Assembly (NCBI GenBank): GCA_905147135.1
Contig: LR990048.1
Coordinates: 20,974,563-21,038,562, forward strand
Length of the DNA: 64,000 bases
Direction: 5' to 3'
Source of the DNA: Blastobasis lacticolella
Taxonomy: Eukaryota > Arthropoda > Insecta > Lepidoptera > Blastobasidae
Shown: positions 10,801 through 24,000 of the stretch, in pieces
How the letters are laid out: each line of letters begins with the position of its first letter
Position numbering within the stretch: position 1 is the stretch's first letter
Translations under genes and position numbers: made by a program
Notes under the pieces: generated by a model
Databases searched by the model: none
What the model was told of the DNA's origin: nothing
What the model saw: the letters and a program-made list of their open reading frames with translations, nothing else

Positions 10801-13409
10801 ACGACGCGACGCGGATGCAGCCGCGGCTAATATTAGCAGCGCAGCGAGCGGCCGCTGCGCGCCCACCGCCGCGTGCTGAATTCACACCATCCATTTCAAC
10901 TTGGATCGCTTATTTAACATCAATTGCGTGGAAATTGTTTTCATGACAGTTTAGCTTTTGCCCGTCCGTCCATTATAAATTACCTCTTTAAATGGCAGTC
11001 AGTAGGTACAACGGAGAGGTCAAGCTGTATATCTCGTTCTACTCAACTGAATTAGATGAAACATGATTTATGTTTTGGGCCTACCTTTTCTTAAATATAC
11101 CGGCTTTTTTACCGTTTTATAATAGTAGAGATGGAAAATTAGCAGGTACCTACTAGATCGCTAGTGCTCCTAATCAAGACTAATTCGTAATAGTATATCG
11201 ATTAAGGGTTGGTTGCTCTGTTCTACTATTTTAACCATGTTGGTAAACAAGCCACAAAATGCTATAAAAATACAGTCCCTTCCGCGCTCCTCGACACGAC
11301 ATCGACAACCTGCGCCACAACAGAACACGTGACATGACATTTACAACCGATATTAAGCAAATATCGTGGTCTCGCTCCTACCTGCGACGAGATTCGATTA
11401 TTTCATCTAATAATAGTACTCGTTAAAATAAAAGCGTGGGCGGCGTTCCGTGCGTTCCACGAAATATGCTCGTTTTAACACCCCGCTCAAAATACGCGAC
11501 AGCGTCTTTAAACTGTCTTTTATGTGTATGTAAGTGTTTCTCCCGATGGTAGTGCGCCAATAAATAGTTGGCCATAGTGTGGCGGTACATACGTACCGGG
11601 GGGCAGCTGGTGATGCCGCCGCCGCCGAAGAAATACTCGCGCTCGAACACCACCACGGACGTGTGCCAGACGCCCTCCAGCCGCTGCCCTGTAACACGCG
11701 ACCACCCTTAGCTCGCGCCTCCGCCGCCGCCGCCGCCGCCGCCCCTGCGCCCGGCATCCACCGGGGCCGAGGCGGCGGCGCCTGCCGCGGACTGCCGCGC
11801 GAATTAGGCCACTCGGTTCGCGCTCCACTGACACACTTTCAACTCAAAATTGGCATATTAACATAGCACAAGGTATTGACGATTACATCACAACTTAAGA
11901 CATTCAGTTAGTGAGACAAAAAATATCATACAACACAAGTTATTTGTTGTTAAGACAGCCAATGAATGAGAACACTAAATAAATTTAAAATCTATAGCAA
12001 CAAATTAAACAAACAAAAAAAATTCAATCTTATTGATAACTTGTTTAATATTTAAAATGAAAATACAACAAAACATTTATCCAGTCAGCAACATCCATAA
12101 TGTCAGAGGTTTGCCGAATACTGATACACATGTTTTTGGATTACTCACAAGGTTAGTAACTGGACACACTTTTATTTTTACACACTTTAAAGTTTGTGTG
12201 TCTCAATGAAAAAACTTAAGTTTTAAAATTTTATCATCAAAGTAAAATCAGTTAGTTTTTTATTATAAAAAAATATTAATTGTGTCCAGTTGACTTCTAA
12301 AAATTTAAAAGCAAACTTTTTAAAATATAGTAAACCCTTTATTAATTTTCATATGAATTAAGGAAGGTTTAGTTCGTTCATATCAGACATAATACTCAAA
12401 ACATCAGTGTTATACTAGGTATTATGTTAGCAACAGGTCTAAGGGAGCTATATGACCATACCCAACTCAGCTTGTGGGGAGTCTCCAATGAGGAGTGGTT
12501 GGCTGTCTGGACCGCACACACAAATGAATCAGAAACTAGAAATCACTTAGTACTATTCAGGGTGTTTCATAATACATGTATAAAGCCGAAAGGGTGTTAA
12601 AGTATAGCTTGCAAAGAGTACACTGGCGACTTCATATTATCCAGACATTGAATTTTAATTTTTATAAAAAATCTTCGTTTTTAAAGAAAAATAACCATAT
12701 CGACTACGTTGATGCGCAGCTCTATTTCAAGTTGATGATCCTAGAAGGAGAAGTTTAACCTTTTAAATTAAAATTACAGTATTTTTTTGTACAGAACCCT
12801 CAAACCAAAAAATACAAAACGGCTAATTTAGATCTCCTTAATATCCCATTGCGCCTAGTACTATGAACTTGAGTGACCTTTTACAACTGATTTCTAGAGA
12901 TGCGGTCTTTCGTTTTCAAAATGTCGATTATCGACATTGAAAAGGTAAAAGTTCGATAGTCATTTTCTCGCTTACTATTCCACGCACGAAAAAAATAATT
13001 GTACCTATCGTTTTAATACGTTTAGCACTCCATCCAGTTCACGGCTTTATACATGTATTATGAAACACCCTGTTTATTGCTGTAAAACCATCTAACTATA
13101 TTTATTGTTAAATTTTAGCATAAAGCAGAATCTGATGGTATGTTTATGCCCCAACATAGTTTGCAAATTATGTACACTTACTGTGTCTGTTTTGCAGGTC
13201 TGGGAGTATGTAATAAATACATTAATTTCTAATATGAAATATTGTTTTAATGCCCACATAAATAAGATCCAACAAATTTCTACAATTTTGTATCAAAAAG
13301 CAAATGTGTGAGTAAGATTACCTATCAATGCTGGTGAGAGCACGGTGGCCAGTCCATTGGTGAGGTCATAAATGTAGAGGTCCACTGAGTCGCCTTCCTC
13401 TGAAGCCAT
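1817..13409 (-). CDS. DESI1: DeSI-1-like PPPDE desumoylating isopeptidase, 236 aa, six exons
   Basis: Removes SUMO from target proteins through a Cys-His thiol isopeptidase of the PPPDE family. Coding exons, in transcript order: 13409-13322, 11688-11597, 6164-6055, 5354-5177, 3588-3506, 1976-1817. All junctions are GT-AG and the phases agree (711 nt in total). Residues 10-25 read [12 protein letters not shown], then LEGVWHTS with His38, [16 protein letters not shown] at 48-63, and [17 protein letters not shown] with Cys108. His38 and Cys108 are the catalytic positions of human DeSI-1. Human DeSI-1 is 168 aa; here residues 157-236 add a tail with a heptad-like stretch (LNTQIEEAR to LADKLARK) and a Lys/Arg-rich block. 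If the intron after 5177 were retained, the frame would stop at 5135, giving about 169 aa. The start was chosen because the preceding sequence has a 3' splice-like CTGTAG, suggesting an upstream 5' UTR exon. Head to head with Npl4. Confidence 0.93.
2034..2372. mobile_element. Inverted-repeat MITE with TTA target duplication
   Basis: Arms 2034-2079 and 2327-2372 are inverted copies of 46 bases with three mismatches, containing GCGGCCACACAGAAAAGACG. TTA flanks both ends (2031-2033 and 2373-2375), the 3-bp duplication expected of PIF/Harbinger-type elements. The interior is GC-rich and non-coding, so the element is non-autonomous. It lies in the last intron of the DeSI gene. Confidence 0.8.
3692..3782 (-). 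repeat. Dispersed repeat A, copy 1
   Basis: Read on the minus strand: ACCACAAA...CAAACAAGCCTACCG, a TCAGATGGTAATAAGCAGTC-like block, then GCAGCCTATGG and TTGCAATACC. The same order of phrases occurs at 5378-5455, 17128-17212, 19866-19908 and 40035-40128. It lies in the last-but-one DeSI intron and is non-coding. Confidence 0.55.
4480..4565. mobile_element. LINE 3'-end fragment
   Basis: A T-rich run is followed by GTCCCACTGCAGGGCAAAGG and CCTCCC. The phrase GGCAAAGGCCTCCC recurs at 14320-14340 and 35690-35715, each time beside an AT-rich or ATC-rich tail. At 14279-14563 it is joined to LINE coding sequence, so this is taken as the end of the same kind of RTE-like element. It is short and sits inside a DeSI intron. 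Confidence 0.45.
5378..5455 (+). repeat. Dispersed repeat A, copy 2
   Basis: Contains ACCACTAAGATGGCAAACA, GTCTGATGGTAAGCAGTTGA and GCAGCCTATAGAC, in the same order as the other four copies. It begins about 20 bases upstream of DeSI exon 4 in transcript direction, which places it very close to that exon's 3' splice site. Confidence 0.6.
6281..6478. repeat. Lepidopteran dispersed repeat C, copy 1
   Basis: Starts with CCCCGACTAAG and ends with TTTTTTCGTCGGGGTTTAAT. It includes a CCGATTTTAATTAAACAAAGC block and GACAGACAGACC. The same layout is at 9405-9645, ending TTTTTCGTCGGGGGTTAA. This family is very common in moth and butterfly genomes. No coding sequence. Confidence 0.6.
7633..7717. repeat. 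Short hairpin, 32-bp arms
   Basis: Arms 7633-7664 and 7686-7717 are inverted copies with two differences, both of which would form G-U pairs in one RNA orientation. The 21-base loop is AT-rich. The left arm begins GTTTGATAGCTAATAAGAC. Size and shape resemble a microRNA precursor, but an old MITE would look the same. Located in DeSI intron 2. Confidence 0.6.
7720..9400. other. DeSI intron 2, no gene seen
   Basis: AT-rich intron sequence. A 14-base inverted pair (TTTTCATCACACTT at 8281 and its complement at 8815) could mark a decayed element of about 550 bp. A short open frame at 9070-9252 has no recognisable motif, and I do not call it a gene. Confidence 0.4.
9405..9645. repeat. Lepidopteran dispersed repeat C, copy 2
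   Basis: Longer copy of the repeat at 6281-6478, with AACCATCTCATTAAACCGGC, a GGTCCATCCGTTTGGGAGC block and an ending of CTCTTTTTCGTCGGGGGTTA. It lies in DeSI intron 2. Confidence 0.6.
9650..11400. other. DeSI intron 2, upstream part, no gene seen
   Basis: No coding region is visible. Positions 10266-10345 carry CCCTTAGGTTGCAGATGT, CTGGAC and GGTTGACCGTCCGTCCGT, a dispersed repeat whose counterpart is at 45855-45920 in a CCDC137-like intron. GC-rich stretches around 10800-10870 give open frames of low complexity that I reject as genes. Confidence 0.4.
12558..13072. mobile_element. 515-bp inverted-repeat element, CAGGGTGTTTC family
   Basis: The ends are perfect 31-bp inverted repeats beginning CAGGGTGTTTCATAATAC. 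The left 200 bases look identical to 55221-55427 and the right 290 bases to about 60068-60363, the two ends of a 5.1-kb element. The only open frame (60 aa, 12576-12758) is also present in the long copy and shows no transposase motif. I see no clear target duplication here. It lies in DeSI intron 1. Confidence 0.85.
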
Positions 13410-15063
13410 GCCGCTCGGATGTGTACACTGTCTGTCTACAGAAATATTATGATGGATGCGCCAAATGGTCAGTATCTTTTACTGAAAGCGTAGCGTAATT
13501 AAAACTTATTGTTACAGAAACGTGTTAGCGCGAAATATAACGAAAATTCTGCCCTCGGATTAATTTTGATAAATACTGGGTTTATTCTAAATTTTCGTAT
13601 ATCTGATCGGAAGTGCGGGATTCCGTGAGCCGCGACCGTAGCGTAGTGGCTGGTGCAGCGCGCGAGTGCCACTGCCAGTACTGCCACCTGCCACCTGCTG
13701 GCGCCCCGCTACGTTCTCGCGACTCGTGACACTATTTTTACAGCACTAGCTGCTGAACGCTAGACAAGATAGCCGTGGTTTACGCTGCGACTTTTAATGC
13801 ACTCTTCCTTTTGGTAAAGTTAGGAAAGACAGGAGTTAAAACTTACGAGAGTTAAACACTTATTATGATGTAATTATCTGTTAATTCTGATATTGTCGTG
13901 AATGGTTTGGCTTCAGAACTAAGGTTTACGATCAGTCGCACATGGTGATGTTTTATTGTACGGTTTTATTGAGTCAAAAATTTGTAAAAAGATTTCACAT
14001 TTCAAATCAAATGATGAATTGTTTTTCGACTTTTTTGACACTATTTCTTTTTGTTTAAATTTTCCCTAACATGACAAGCAAAGGCAACTAGCCCATACAG
14101 CCAAGTCAATAATATGTCCCAGCTTCATGGACATGTGTATAAAGGCCACGTGTGTCATGCTTCACTATAATTTGTATAAAGGCCACGTGTGTCATGCTCT
14201 CGTATTGTATGTCCCTACTCCCCTTAGAAGAAAAAATTCGCTTCGCTCCTACTCTCCCCAGCATAGCACGATAGTTTATTATATTATTATTATTATATTA
14301 GCCTGAATCATTTCACTGCTGGGCAAAGGCCTCCCCCCGATTCTTCCACTCTTCACGATCATGTGCCAATGTCTGCCAGTCACTTTCGAAGGCCAGCAGC
14401 TCATGTGTCTGCTGCGCCGTCGTTTCCGAGAATTAGGTGTCCAAACTGTAACGGTTTTGGCCCATAACTCCGACATGCGGCAAACATGACCTGCCCATTT
14501 TAGCTTTCCAGCTTTAGTGGCTACACAGTGATCTGCGTTTTGGAGCGCAGCGTCGAGTTTCAAATTCGGTCCATCAATCTGACTACTAATATGTTACACC
14601 TAATATGGCCCGCTGGCAAACCCCGAGTTTGGTCTTTTGAGCTTTGTTCAAGACCAAGTTTGAGCCCCGTAGGTACGATAGTTTAGCGTAAGCGAATTTA
14701 TTTTTCTGAGCACGATTTTTATTGCGGCATCTTGGAACCACCTGAAAGCTCAGCTACGTGCTTTTCATTGTATTTCTCCATCACTATACACTTTCACACT
14801 TTCTACCGCACTAGAAGCAATGGTTCTAAGAGTAGAGCCTTGGAATCGGCGGTACCACCATGGTAGAATACCCCCGTGCCCCGATTTTGACACCGATTAC
14901 CCCTACAAGCCCAATAAAAAAATTTTTCTACAGGTTATAAATCCTTCGATGACTGTCCGATTATCTGTGGTTTGTCTGATTATGTGTCAGTGTCAGCAAA
15001 GAGACGTCAGTTGTGTTCGTGTTCATACTTTTGATATTTTAGCTAAAAAATAGTTTTACGAAA
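13410..15063. promoter_or_regulatory. Divergent promoter region between DeSI and Npl4
   Basis: Start codons of the two genes face away from each other across 1654 bases. The GC-rich part around 13610-13730 is the likeliest DeSI promoter or 5' UTR exon. The sequence just upstream of 15064 would serve Npl4. Two near-identical 25-base phrases, TATAAAGGCCACGTGTGTCA (near 14139 and 14175), each contain a CACGTG E-box core. A LINE fragment occupies 14279-14563, so the promoter space has been invaded. No TATA box is assigned with confidence. Confidence 0.5.
14279..14563 (-). mobile_element. LINE relic, 3' end with ATT tail
   Basis: On the minus strand the translation includes KLKWAGHVCRM, the R-x-W-x-GH-type end of RTE-like reverse-transcriptase ORFs, followed by a basic stretch (SRKRRRSRH). 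It ends in an ATT-repeat tail at 14275-14300, as a 3' integration tail would. Only about 90 residues remain. It sits between the DeSI and Npl4 start codons. Confidence 0.7.
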
Positions 15064-18000
15064 ATGTCCTCAGCGAAGAAATTGGTATGAGTAATATTTA
15101 TATATTTTTTCAGCGAGCAACTGATAATGTTTTATTTGTTGCTATAATATATCGGCTACGGCCGCGGCCCAAACAATTTTCAACACTAATTGCACATCTA
15201 AATCGTTGATATTGTCACTTGTTTAGATAGAAATTATCGGTGCACAGTCACGGTAGCAGTAACAAACAATGGAGTCAAAACATACACTGGCCCCGATGTG
15301 TTGTTCACCATAAGCTTTATTTGTAAACCGTTTATGTTGTATTCTTCTATGTAGTCGTTTTAACTGAAAGAATAGTAAAATCAAGATGACTGTGCAATTT
15401 CGGAGCAGTTAGCGCTAGGCAACGCAGTGCAAAACTAAAGGTGTTTGCAGACGCTGCGCGTGCAGTCGCCGGAGGGCACGGCGCGCGTGGATGTACTGGA
15501 GTCGGACGTGACGGCGCAGCTGTACGAGCGCGTGCACGACGCGCTGCAGCTGGCGAGCTTCGCGTTCGCGCTGCACCGCGACCGCGCGCGCAAGGACGAG
15601 GTGACATCCAGCAAGTCGCGGCGGCTGAGGGACCTGGGCCTGCGCCACGGAGACATGCTTTACCTGAGCCCAGTCAACGGAGCACTCATATTCGACGAAC
15701 CCTCCACAAGTGCACAGGTAACACTTGACTTTTTATGAGACAGTGATTGTTCATGTGTGACAAATTCTTCTATTCTTTATAATGATAAGCCTTAAACTTT
15801 ACTTAAAACACCATCACAGCAGCCCTTGAAATGCTCTATACATTACCTACCTACCTTTTAACTGGTCACAATTACATTTTTGTTTTCTTTTGTTGGCATT
15901 GGGCCTACCACTCATTCCCACCAACTGTTGTTTCTTGCTGACTTAATAATCATTTTGTTGTCTAAATTGTTATTTTGCTGACCAAATTATGTTTTGCTGT
16001 TAGCTACGTTTATATTTATGGCTGAATATTACTATACTTACTTTATTTGCTGATCATATTAAGTTATGTACTTGCGGAGTTAAGTGTTGCTTCCCATTTC
16101 TAATTTACTGCCAACAAGAGCATTTTATACCAAACAAATGATTGAATAGTGGCTTTTTGTTGTTTACCAAATAGAATGATGGTGAACCAATAATTTACTT
16201 CCTTTCTACATACGAGCAAGCAAATAGATTAGCCCTAAACTTTTCTGTTACACTCATACATTGCTGTTAACTTTAACTTAATAAATACCCATTACATATT
16301 GAAAAATATATATTCATGCCAATGAAGTGATATTATTCATTTTAGTATTGGAGTCATTCTTTCCTAGCAACAAGCAGGTTTAAATATATTTACATAAAAA
16401 TCTAACTTTTTATCTACACTATCTACACTCTTTTGAGTACTGTTGGAAGACGTAACACGAGTGCAATCCTTTCAGCTAGGAGCTTAGTGAACTCAATAAT
16501 CCAACACTGGCAAATAATGGCAGTAACTGTAGTATTTTAATTCTTAATTATTCTGTCATCATCGTCTGATGTCAATAGTGGCTTCTGTCAGGGTCTGCTT
16601 TCCTGCTCTATCTCCACTTTGCCCAGTCTTCAACATCATAGTGTTGTATACCTTGGTTCTCGCATCTGACTCAGCCATGTTATGACTTTGTTGACATGTG
16701 TATTAGTGCCCAGGTTACGCAGCCATAAAGCATCACAGATTAAATAAAGCTCTTGGACATGAATAATTATGAATCACTATTTAAAGAAAGCCTCTGAATG
16801 ATTTTTGGTGAAGGATCCTTGATGCCACTTTGGTGTGAATGTTCTACTCCCATTTTCAGCAATGTACTTGTGCGAAACAGCTCTACAAAAAACAAAGTAA
16901 CATAATAAAACGTAATAGACGGGATTTCAAACCTGACATGCGACTTCAACTCTCTCCTATCAGGCCGCAAACAAAATATTTAAAGAAAAGTATCTAAATT
17001 CAAAGAAATATTTGGTCTTCTAAAAGGGTTTAACAAAGTTTGATAAATGCTGGTTTAAGCCATCTGAAAGAGATGTCTTGCAGCAACAAGCCTTATTATG
17101 TCTGCAAATACACATTTGTATATGCATTGGTATTGCAAACAACCATATGCTGCGATGACTGCTTACCATCAGACAGGCCGTAAGCTTGTTTGCCACCTTA
17201 GTGGTATAAAAAGAACAAAAAAATAATTTTTTCTATAACTTTTTTGTAAGCAATAATGTTTTAAAACTATTTCTGATATACTAAACTTATAATGAATTTG
17301 AAATTTTTAAAATGGTTTTTTCTCTTCTCAATATGTAATGATATTAATTAATACTTACCTTGAGTCTAAGCAGGAACTGTATAAACTTAAATGGTATGAA
17401 CATAGTAGCCCAAATAGGCCAGGGCCTAGGGATATATGTATATTAAATAAATAGAAATCAAGCGCTAATGCAGGCTTTTTATAAGGTGGAATAATAATTT
17501 GTGTGTTTTCCAAATTGTGTAATAGTAATTCATTGGAGTCATACATTGTTATACTTAGGCAAACAACAAGCCCTTTGGAGAGCCTGTCAAAGCCAGTTCA
17601 TCTTCTACACAGTTGGTTGCAAAGCCTGCTCAGTCTGATGTTCCTCAAGAGGATGAAGTGGACCTCATTCTTTATCAAATGTCTGGCAATATACAGAGAC
17701 AACGAGATGATAAATTGTAAGTATGAATGACATAGATAGATATATCCGGGCCATTTCCGCATTCGGGCGAACTCGCGCCCATTTTGCGTATGAATGACAT
17801 ATTTCCTTCTATGACTCTATTTCTACTACATTCAACTAATACCGGTGCTTTGTGTGATGCAGGTGCCGCCACAACTCAAAGGGATGCTGTGTGCACTGTT
17901 CTCCCCTTGAGCCTTGGGACGAAAACTATCTAAAAGAACACAATATTAAACATATGTCATTCCATTCATATCTGCGCAAAATCACATCTGGTAAATTTGT

Positions 18001-21000
18001 GTCACTTGAAGAGCTTTCTTGCAAGATCAAACCAGGTAAATAAGTTAATTTTGTTACTAATCCTACATACAAGAAATGAGAGTATTAGGAACTAGGAAGT
18101 ATGGAAGGAGTGTCAATGAATAAAACCCTATGGAATAGTGTAATAAGGTGACACTGGAGTGAAAGAAGATGTAGTCAAATCACACCCTTTTCTAGTGGCT
18201 AGGTAGATACCACGTTGATCCATTGAACTCTGAGTGCTCTGCATTCTGACCTATAAACTTCTACATTTAACAACCTTCAACATGTAAAACTGTTTGGGGT
18301 ACTCTGGAGTTATTGCTTATTAGGTTTGGTAATGTAGAAGGAGAATCTATACGGCAGGAAAGAGTTTTGGAAGGGGAAATCCCCTTATATATTAGTATGA
18401 AATATCAATCACACACACTCATATGTGTGTAGATGTAAATAAGGCAGCCTTTGTTTATTAAACGTTTATGGAGTAGGTTTTCTATCATAAATTTTCTAAG
18501 ATAAATGAAATCGTTGGAACAAGATTTGACATCACTATAGTATTTGTTATTAATTTAAACCCAGTACAGTTCGCTACATAAGGGAAAAGGCTTTTCTTAT
18601 TTATGTATGTAGACGCTCCACCTGTGAGTAGACCCTCCTACGACATCCGTGATCAATTCCCGTCACATGCAATCGTCGGTTGTAACGGGTGGCCCAATTA
18701 AAGTGGTAACATTTGCTTTGAAAATATACACATTATTTTGCTGTTAAGTGATAAATCGTTTAGTTTGGACTTTGACAAGATGATATCGTGTAATTAGTCC
18801 CCTTTACAACGGTTGGCGCAATGAGCAAATGTTTTCGGCGTGTTCCATCACTTTATGAAGTGTTGTGAGCTCTACAGCGGCTATGTCGCGTCCAATATTC
18901 ACCTTAAGTTCTTCCACAGTTCGTGGCTTACTTACATAAACTTTCGACTACAAAAAAATTCACAATAAACAGTTCAGTGGCGTCAAATCGGGCAATCACG
19001 GTGGATAATCAAAATAATTACTTTTGGAAATTCTGTGATCGACGAACTTACGGCGCAATAAGGCAATGGTGCCTCAGGCTATCTTGTTGGAACCAGAAGT
19101 CGTCCATGTCGTGTTCAGCTAAAATTACAACCAAAAATCCGAATCGAATCCCATTCAAATAACATGCTCCACAGAGCTGAACGGCGCCGGCGGCGACTCG
19201 ATGTTCGTGTACAATCTTCAGTACAGTATAATATTGTCATCGGGCGGACGCTTTTTCCCTTGATGTCTGGTTGCCAAGATTTCCGGTATTCACAATTTTT
19301 TGGGCAAACTTTTAGTGGCCACGTAAGAAGGCCAGTCTCTAACTTAAAATTTTGAACGGTACGCACGTTGCGTTACGCGGGTTGTTACAAGCCTAGCTGA
19401 TATCCCGGGCTAACACCTTAGCTGGGCCACCCCGTCCTTAAAAGATCCGATGAGTACTAGGTATCCTACGAGTACGGTGTGTGTTGCGGGGCAGGTTGCG
19501 CGGAGCACCCGCCGTGGCCGCGCGGCATCTGCTCGGCGTGCCAGCCGGGCGCGGTGACGCTGCTGCGGCAGCCCTACCGGCACGTGGACAACGTGGCCGT
19601 GGAGAGCGGCGCCATGGTGGAGCGCTTCCTGGCGTACTGGCGCGCCACGGGCCACCAGCGGCTGGGCTACCTGTACGGGCGCTACGAGCCGCACCCGGAC
19701 GTGCCGCTGGGCGTGCGCGCCACCGTGGCCGCCATCTACGAGCCCGCGCAGACCTCCGGCCGCGACGAGATCGCGCTGCAGCACGACCCCAAGGAGGAGG
19801 TGACGTGCTGCCACTGCCGTGCTCATTTAGGGCCGAGGCCTAGCCAGAACCAATCACGCCCGTAGGCTGCGGTGACTGATAGCTTGTTGCCAACTTAGTG
19901 GTATATTCAAATCACAGAGTTGATTCTGATGAAGTTAGTTCTGCGTTGGTCAGGCCACCCCTTCTGGTGAAAGCGTCCACTGTCGTCCAGCTCGGCTAGC
20001 ACAAGTATGTCCACGACACAGCTCGCACCGTGAGAGAGCATTTGTTTCCTTCTCTCGTAACTAAAATGAAAGAGATAGCAGCATCTATTTCGGGCATTTT
20101 CTCGCCTATCGCACGCAGGAGCAACTTGTGTTAGCTGTACAAGAAAAATATGCAAATCGTAAATGTCATGGGCGACGGCTTCCGCTTTCAGGTGGGCTAC
20201 CTAATCGTTTCTATTCGTAAATGTAGAGAAGTAGCTAGGGGAATTAGCCAGTACTGAGCCAACTTCCCCACAGTGTCGACGTACCAGCGATTCTGCAGCG
20301 ATTCACACATGAGACCTACGTGTGAATCGTAGATGGTATGGGCGACAGTTATCGCTTTTAGTAAGATCTTCTCTTGTGTCAAAATTCAGGAAAACACATC
20401 CTCGGCAGCTTTACTCGAACTGTTTACCCGAACAGTTGACAACCTCACCACCCACTATCCTCGTTTTCATGATGGACTTCCCAAATAAGTAGTACGCTAA
20501 CGTTGGCAGGTGGTGGAGGAGCTGGCGCGGCGGCTGGGGCTGCGGCGCGTGGGCTGGATCTTCACGGACCTGCTGCCCGACGACGTCTCCAAGGGCACGG
20601 TGAAGTGCGTCCGCGGCGGGGACTCGCACTTCCTGACCGCGCAGGAGTGCATCATGGCCGGCCACCTGCAGAGCCAGCACCCCAACGCGTGCCGGCACGC
20701 CCGAAACGGACACTTCGGCTCCAAGTTCGTCACCGTCTGCGTCACAGGTACCGGTGCACGTCACTTACCTAGCTAGCGAAAGATAACGACGGAAATCCCC
20801 CGATCGCGATCGCCGCCGAATACTGGGCGAATAAAGTGTAAGTCCATTGACTCGATAAGAAGAAGAAGGCCTGAATAGGCGATTGAATGAGTAACTATGA
20901 TCCAATGAGCAGTTTTCCAATAGGTATTGTCATTGGGTTTCAAAAAGCATCAATAGATGGCGCTATCACAATTTTGGTAGTTTCTTTTAATACAGATTTA

Positions 21001-24000
21001 CTGTATGATTGTGGCAGTGATGTCATGCAGCCAACTAATTATATACATAAAAATTATAAGCTATTAATATAAACATAACTTTAAAAGGTTGAAAGAAATT
21101 TTAAAAATAATATATAAGTATGAGTAGGCACTATATTCTATTTTAATACAAACTTTTCCTTTTTGAATGATATCCATTCTTGATCCTAGCATCCATGAAA
21201 CGAACTGACTCAGTCAAATTAATGTTTGTTTTGTTTGAAATAATTTATTAAAACCTCTAAAATTGTTGAAAACTATTGATAAATACAATATTATCCAGTA
21301 CAATGTACCTAGTGTTTTTATAATCTTTGCTAAGTACCTATTTCAAGCGACCAAAATTGTTGGGGCGCCATCTAGCGAGTGGTTAGGAATGCTTTAGATA
21401 CCTATTGGAAAACTGCTCATTTGGTCAGTTCTCCTGTAGCAGAACCTGACCAAATTGGATCATAGTAGCAGGGTCAGGGAGGTCAGGTGGCCGTTGTTGG
21501 AGGAGGCTTATGTTTCTCGATAGGGCTACAGCTCTAACGGCTCAATGGATTTTAACATATGATGTATTGTTAGATTCCTCTTGGCCGCACATAAAACTTT
21601 CAAAATCTTTTTTCGTTAAAACCAATCGAGTAGGGTATCGAAATAAAGGTGTTCAAAAGATGATATCAAAAATTTAAACAAAATAATTTTTTGTTTTCAG
21701 TTTTTCCTTGCTTATAATCTTTCCTCTTGAATAATTGAAAACCTCATTAAAATCCACAGTTTAAAAGATCGAGAAGAATCGAAAGAAGCGTACTTACATA
21801 GGTACTTCACATATTTACGTACTATGTAGAGATCGAAGGCACAACGTGAGTGTCACTTAGTTTTATTTTGACACTCAGTTTCAGTTTTGGTCAGCTAAAT
21901 CCTAGCAGTCCGTCAATTAAAACGCTCGCGACTGCAACTTTATTTCATATAAAATGTATCGAACATTGCGTCGCGTGTTAACGGAACCGAAATTTTGTAT
22001 GAATGAAATCGAATGCAGTTCAAATGCGACCGAAATTACGTTCGTGTGCTGTCTCTAATAGTTAACATTTACTTAGCGAGAGTAAATAAGTGCATGAATC
22101 GTAGATCTTATGGGCGATAGTTATCGCTTACTTTCAAGTGTTGACTGTCAGCTGTCACAGTCGAGGTAAAAAGAAAAATGTTTTAGCAGTATTGTGACAT
22201 AAGGCGGGATTTACACGCGCCGTATCTTTTCGATTTGTTTTCCAGACGTTTCGGTAGGGTTAGTCCCACCGTGGTCACGTAGAGTCTTCTCGTCGATAGA
22301 AAAGATACGTCGCTTATAAGTCCCGTCTAATATAATAATATGTGTAAAGAACGCGAGTTTAGTTTGAAACAAACATGCTCTAGCAGCGTTACTTCTGCAT
22401 CCACAATGACATGGCATCTCTCTGTGTGGCCAGGCGACAGCTCTGCGCGCGTGCACCTGGAAGGCTACCAGGTGTCGGGGCAGTGCCAGGCGCTGGTGCG
22501 CGACGGCATCCTGCTGCCCACGCGCGACGCGCCCGAACTCGGCTACATCCGGGACTCCTCCGACCAGCAGTACGTGCCGGACCTCTACTACAAGGTACGA
22601 GCGGTGTATGGGATAAGGCTTATGGGGGATGCTAATGTGGTTCTGTAGCGCCCCCAGCCAAACCAAACAGTGTTGTGAGACGTCTCGCGATTCACAGCGT
22701 AAGCTGAGTGGGATATTTTTTGCTCTGACTGTAAAAACCACCTAATGTTCTAGATTCTTAGGATTACTAGAAATAAAACCTGGTTTTAGGTGGTAACAAT
22801 AGGTGTAATAAAAAATTTAACACAAACAACCTCGACAATACTAGCAGCATTTTCGTTACCGCGATGAAGAAATATTGTACAGCGCCATCTAGTGGACGTT
22901 GTGAGAAATATATACCATAAATATTGTCATATACTTACCACCCAAAAGGGACTGCGCACTGCTTTGACTAAAACCGGGCTGAGCGAGAGCCACCATCCAT
23001 AGTCCTGTGTCCCTTTCTAGTGTGGCCACCTTTGTTGATTCAAATTCCGAATTACTTTGATTACTTAGCGCGGACACCGACCTACCGATCAGGGCGAGGC
23101 AGAGCCGGACCGGGTGCAATCTGAAGGTCATATTTTCACCTGGACCATGGTTACCCTGCTAATCGGAAACTATTGGTCCTAGAACACTAGTTCCTAGAAT
23201 GAAATGATAGCACTCCTCGAGATCTACATTTCGTATGACAGCTTTTAAAGTTAAATCTTTTATAACTCTGAACCCATTGGTCCTAAAACACTAGTTTCTA
23301 GAGAGAAATGATAATACTTGTTGAGATCTACATTTCGAATGACAGCTGTCAAAGTTAAATCTTTTATAACTCTGAACCCATTGGTCCTAAAACACTAGTT
23401 TCTAGAGAGAAATGATAGTACTTGTTGAGATCTACATTTCGAATGACAGCTGTCAAACTTAAAATTGAAATAACTCTAAAACCATTGCTCCTAGAACACA
23501 AGTTCCTAAAGAGATAGTGCTCTTCGAGATCTACATTTCGGATGACAGCTGTCAAACTGTTGTAAAACTAATAACTCGGAACGATTGGTTTTACAAACCT
23601 AGTTCCTAGAGTAATATGATAGTACTCATCGAGATCTACATTTCGGATGACAGCTGTAAAACTGTTGTAAAACTAATAACTCGGAACGATTGGTTTTACA
23701 ACCCTAGTTCCTAGAGTAATATGATAGTACTCATCGAGATCTACATTTCGGATGACAGTTTTAAGTCTGACAGCTGTCATACAAAGTGTAGATCTCAACA
23801 AGTACTATCATTTCTCTCTAGAAACTAGTGTTTGAGGACCAATGGATTCCAAGTTATAAAATATTTTACATTTACAGCTGTCATACGAAATGTAGATCAC
23901 GACGAGTACTATTATATCTCTTTAGGAACTAGTGTTCTAGAACCAATGGGTTCCGAGTTATAAAAGATTAAACTTTTACTGCTGTCATACGAAATGTAGA

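Noticed and set aside
15445..15738. Npl4 start by reading upstream of exon 2
   Set aside because: The frame begins with TTG, not ATG, and a 21-base first exon at 15064 joins exactly in phase to the conserved start.
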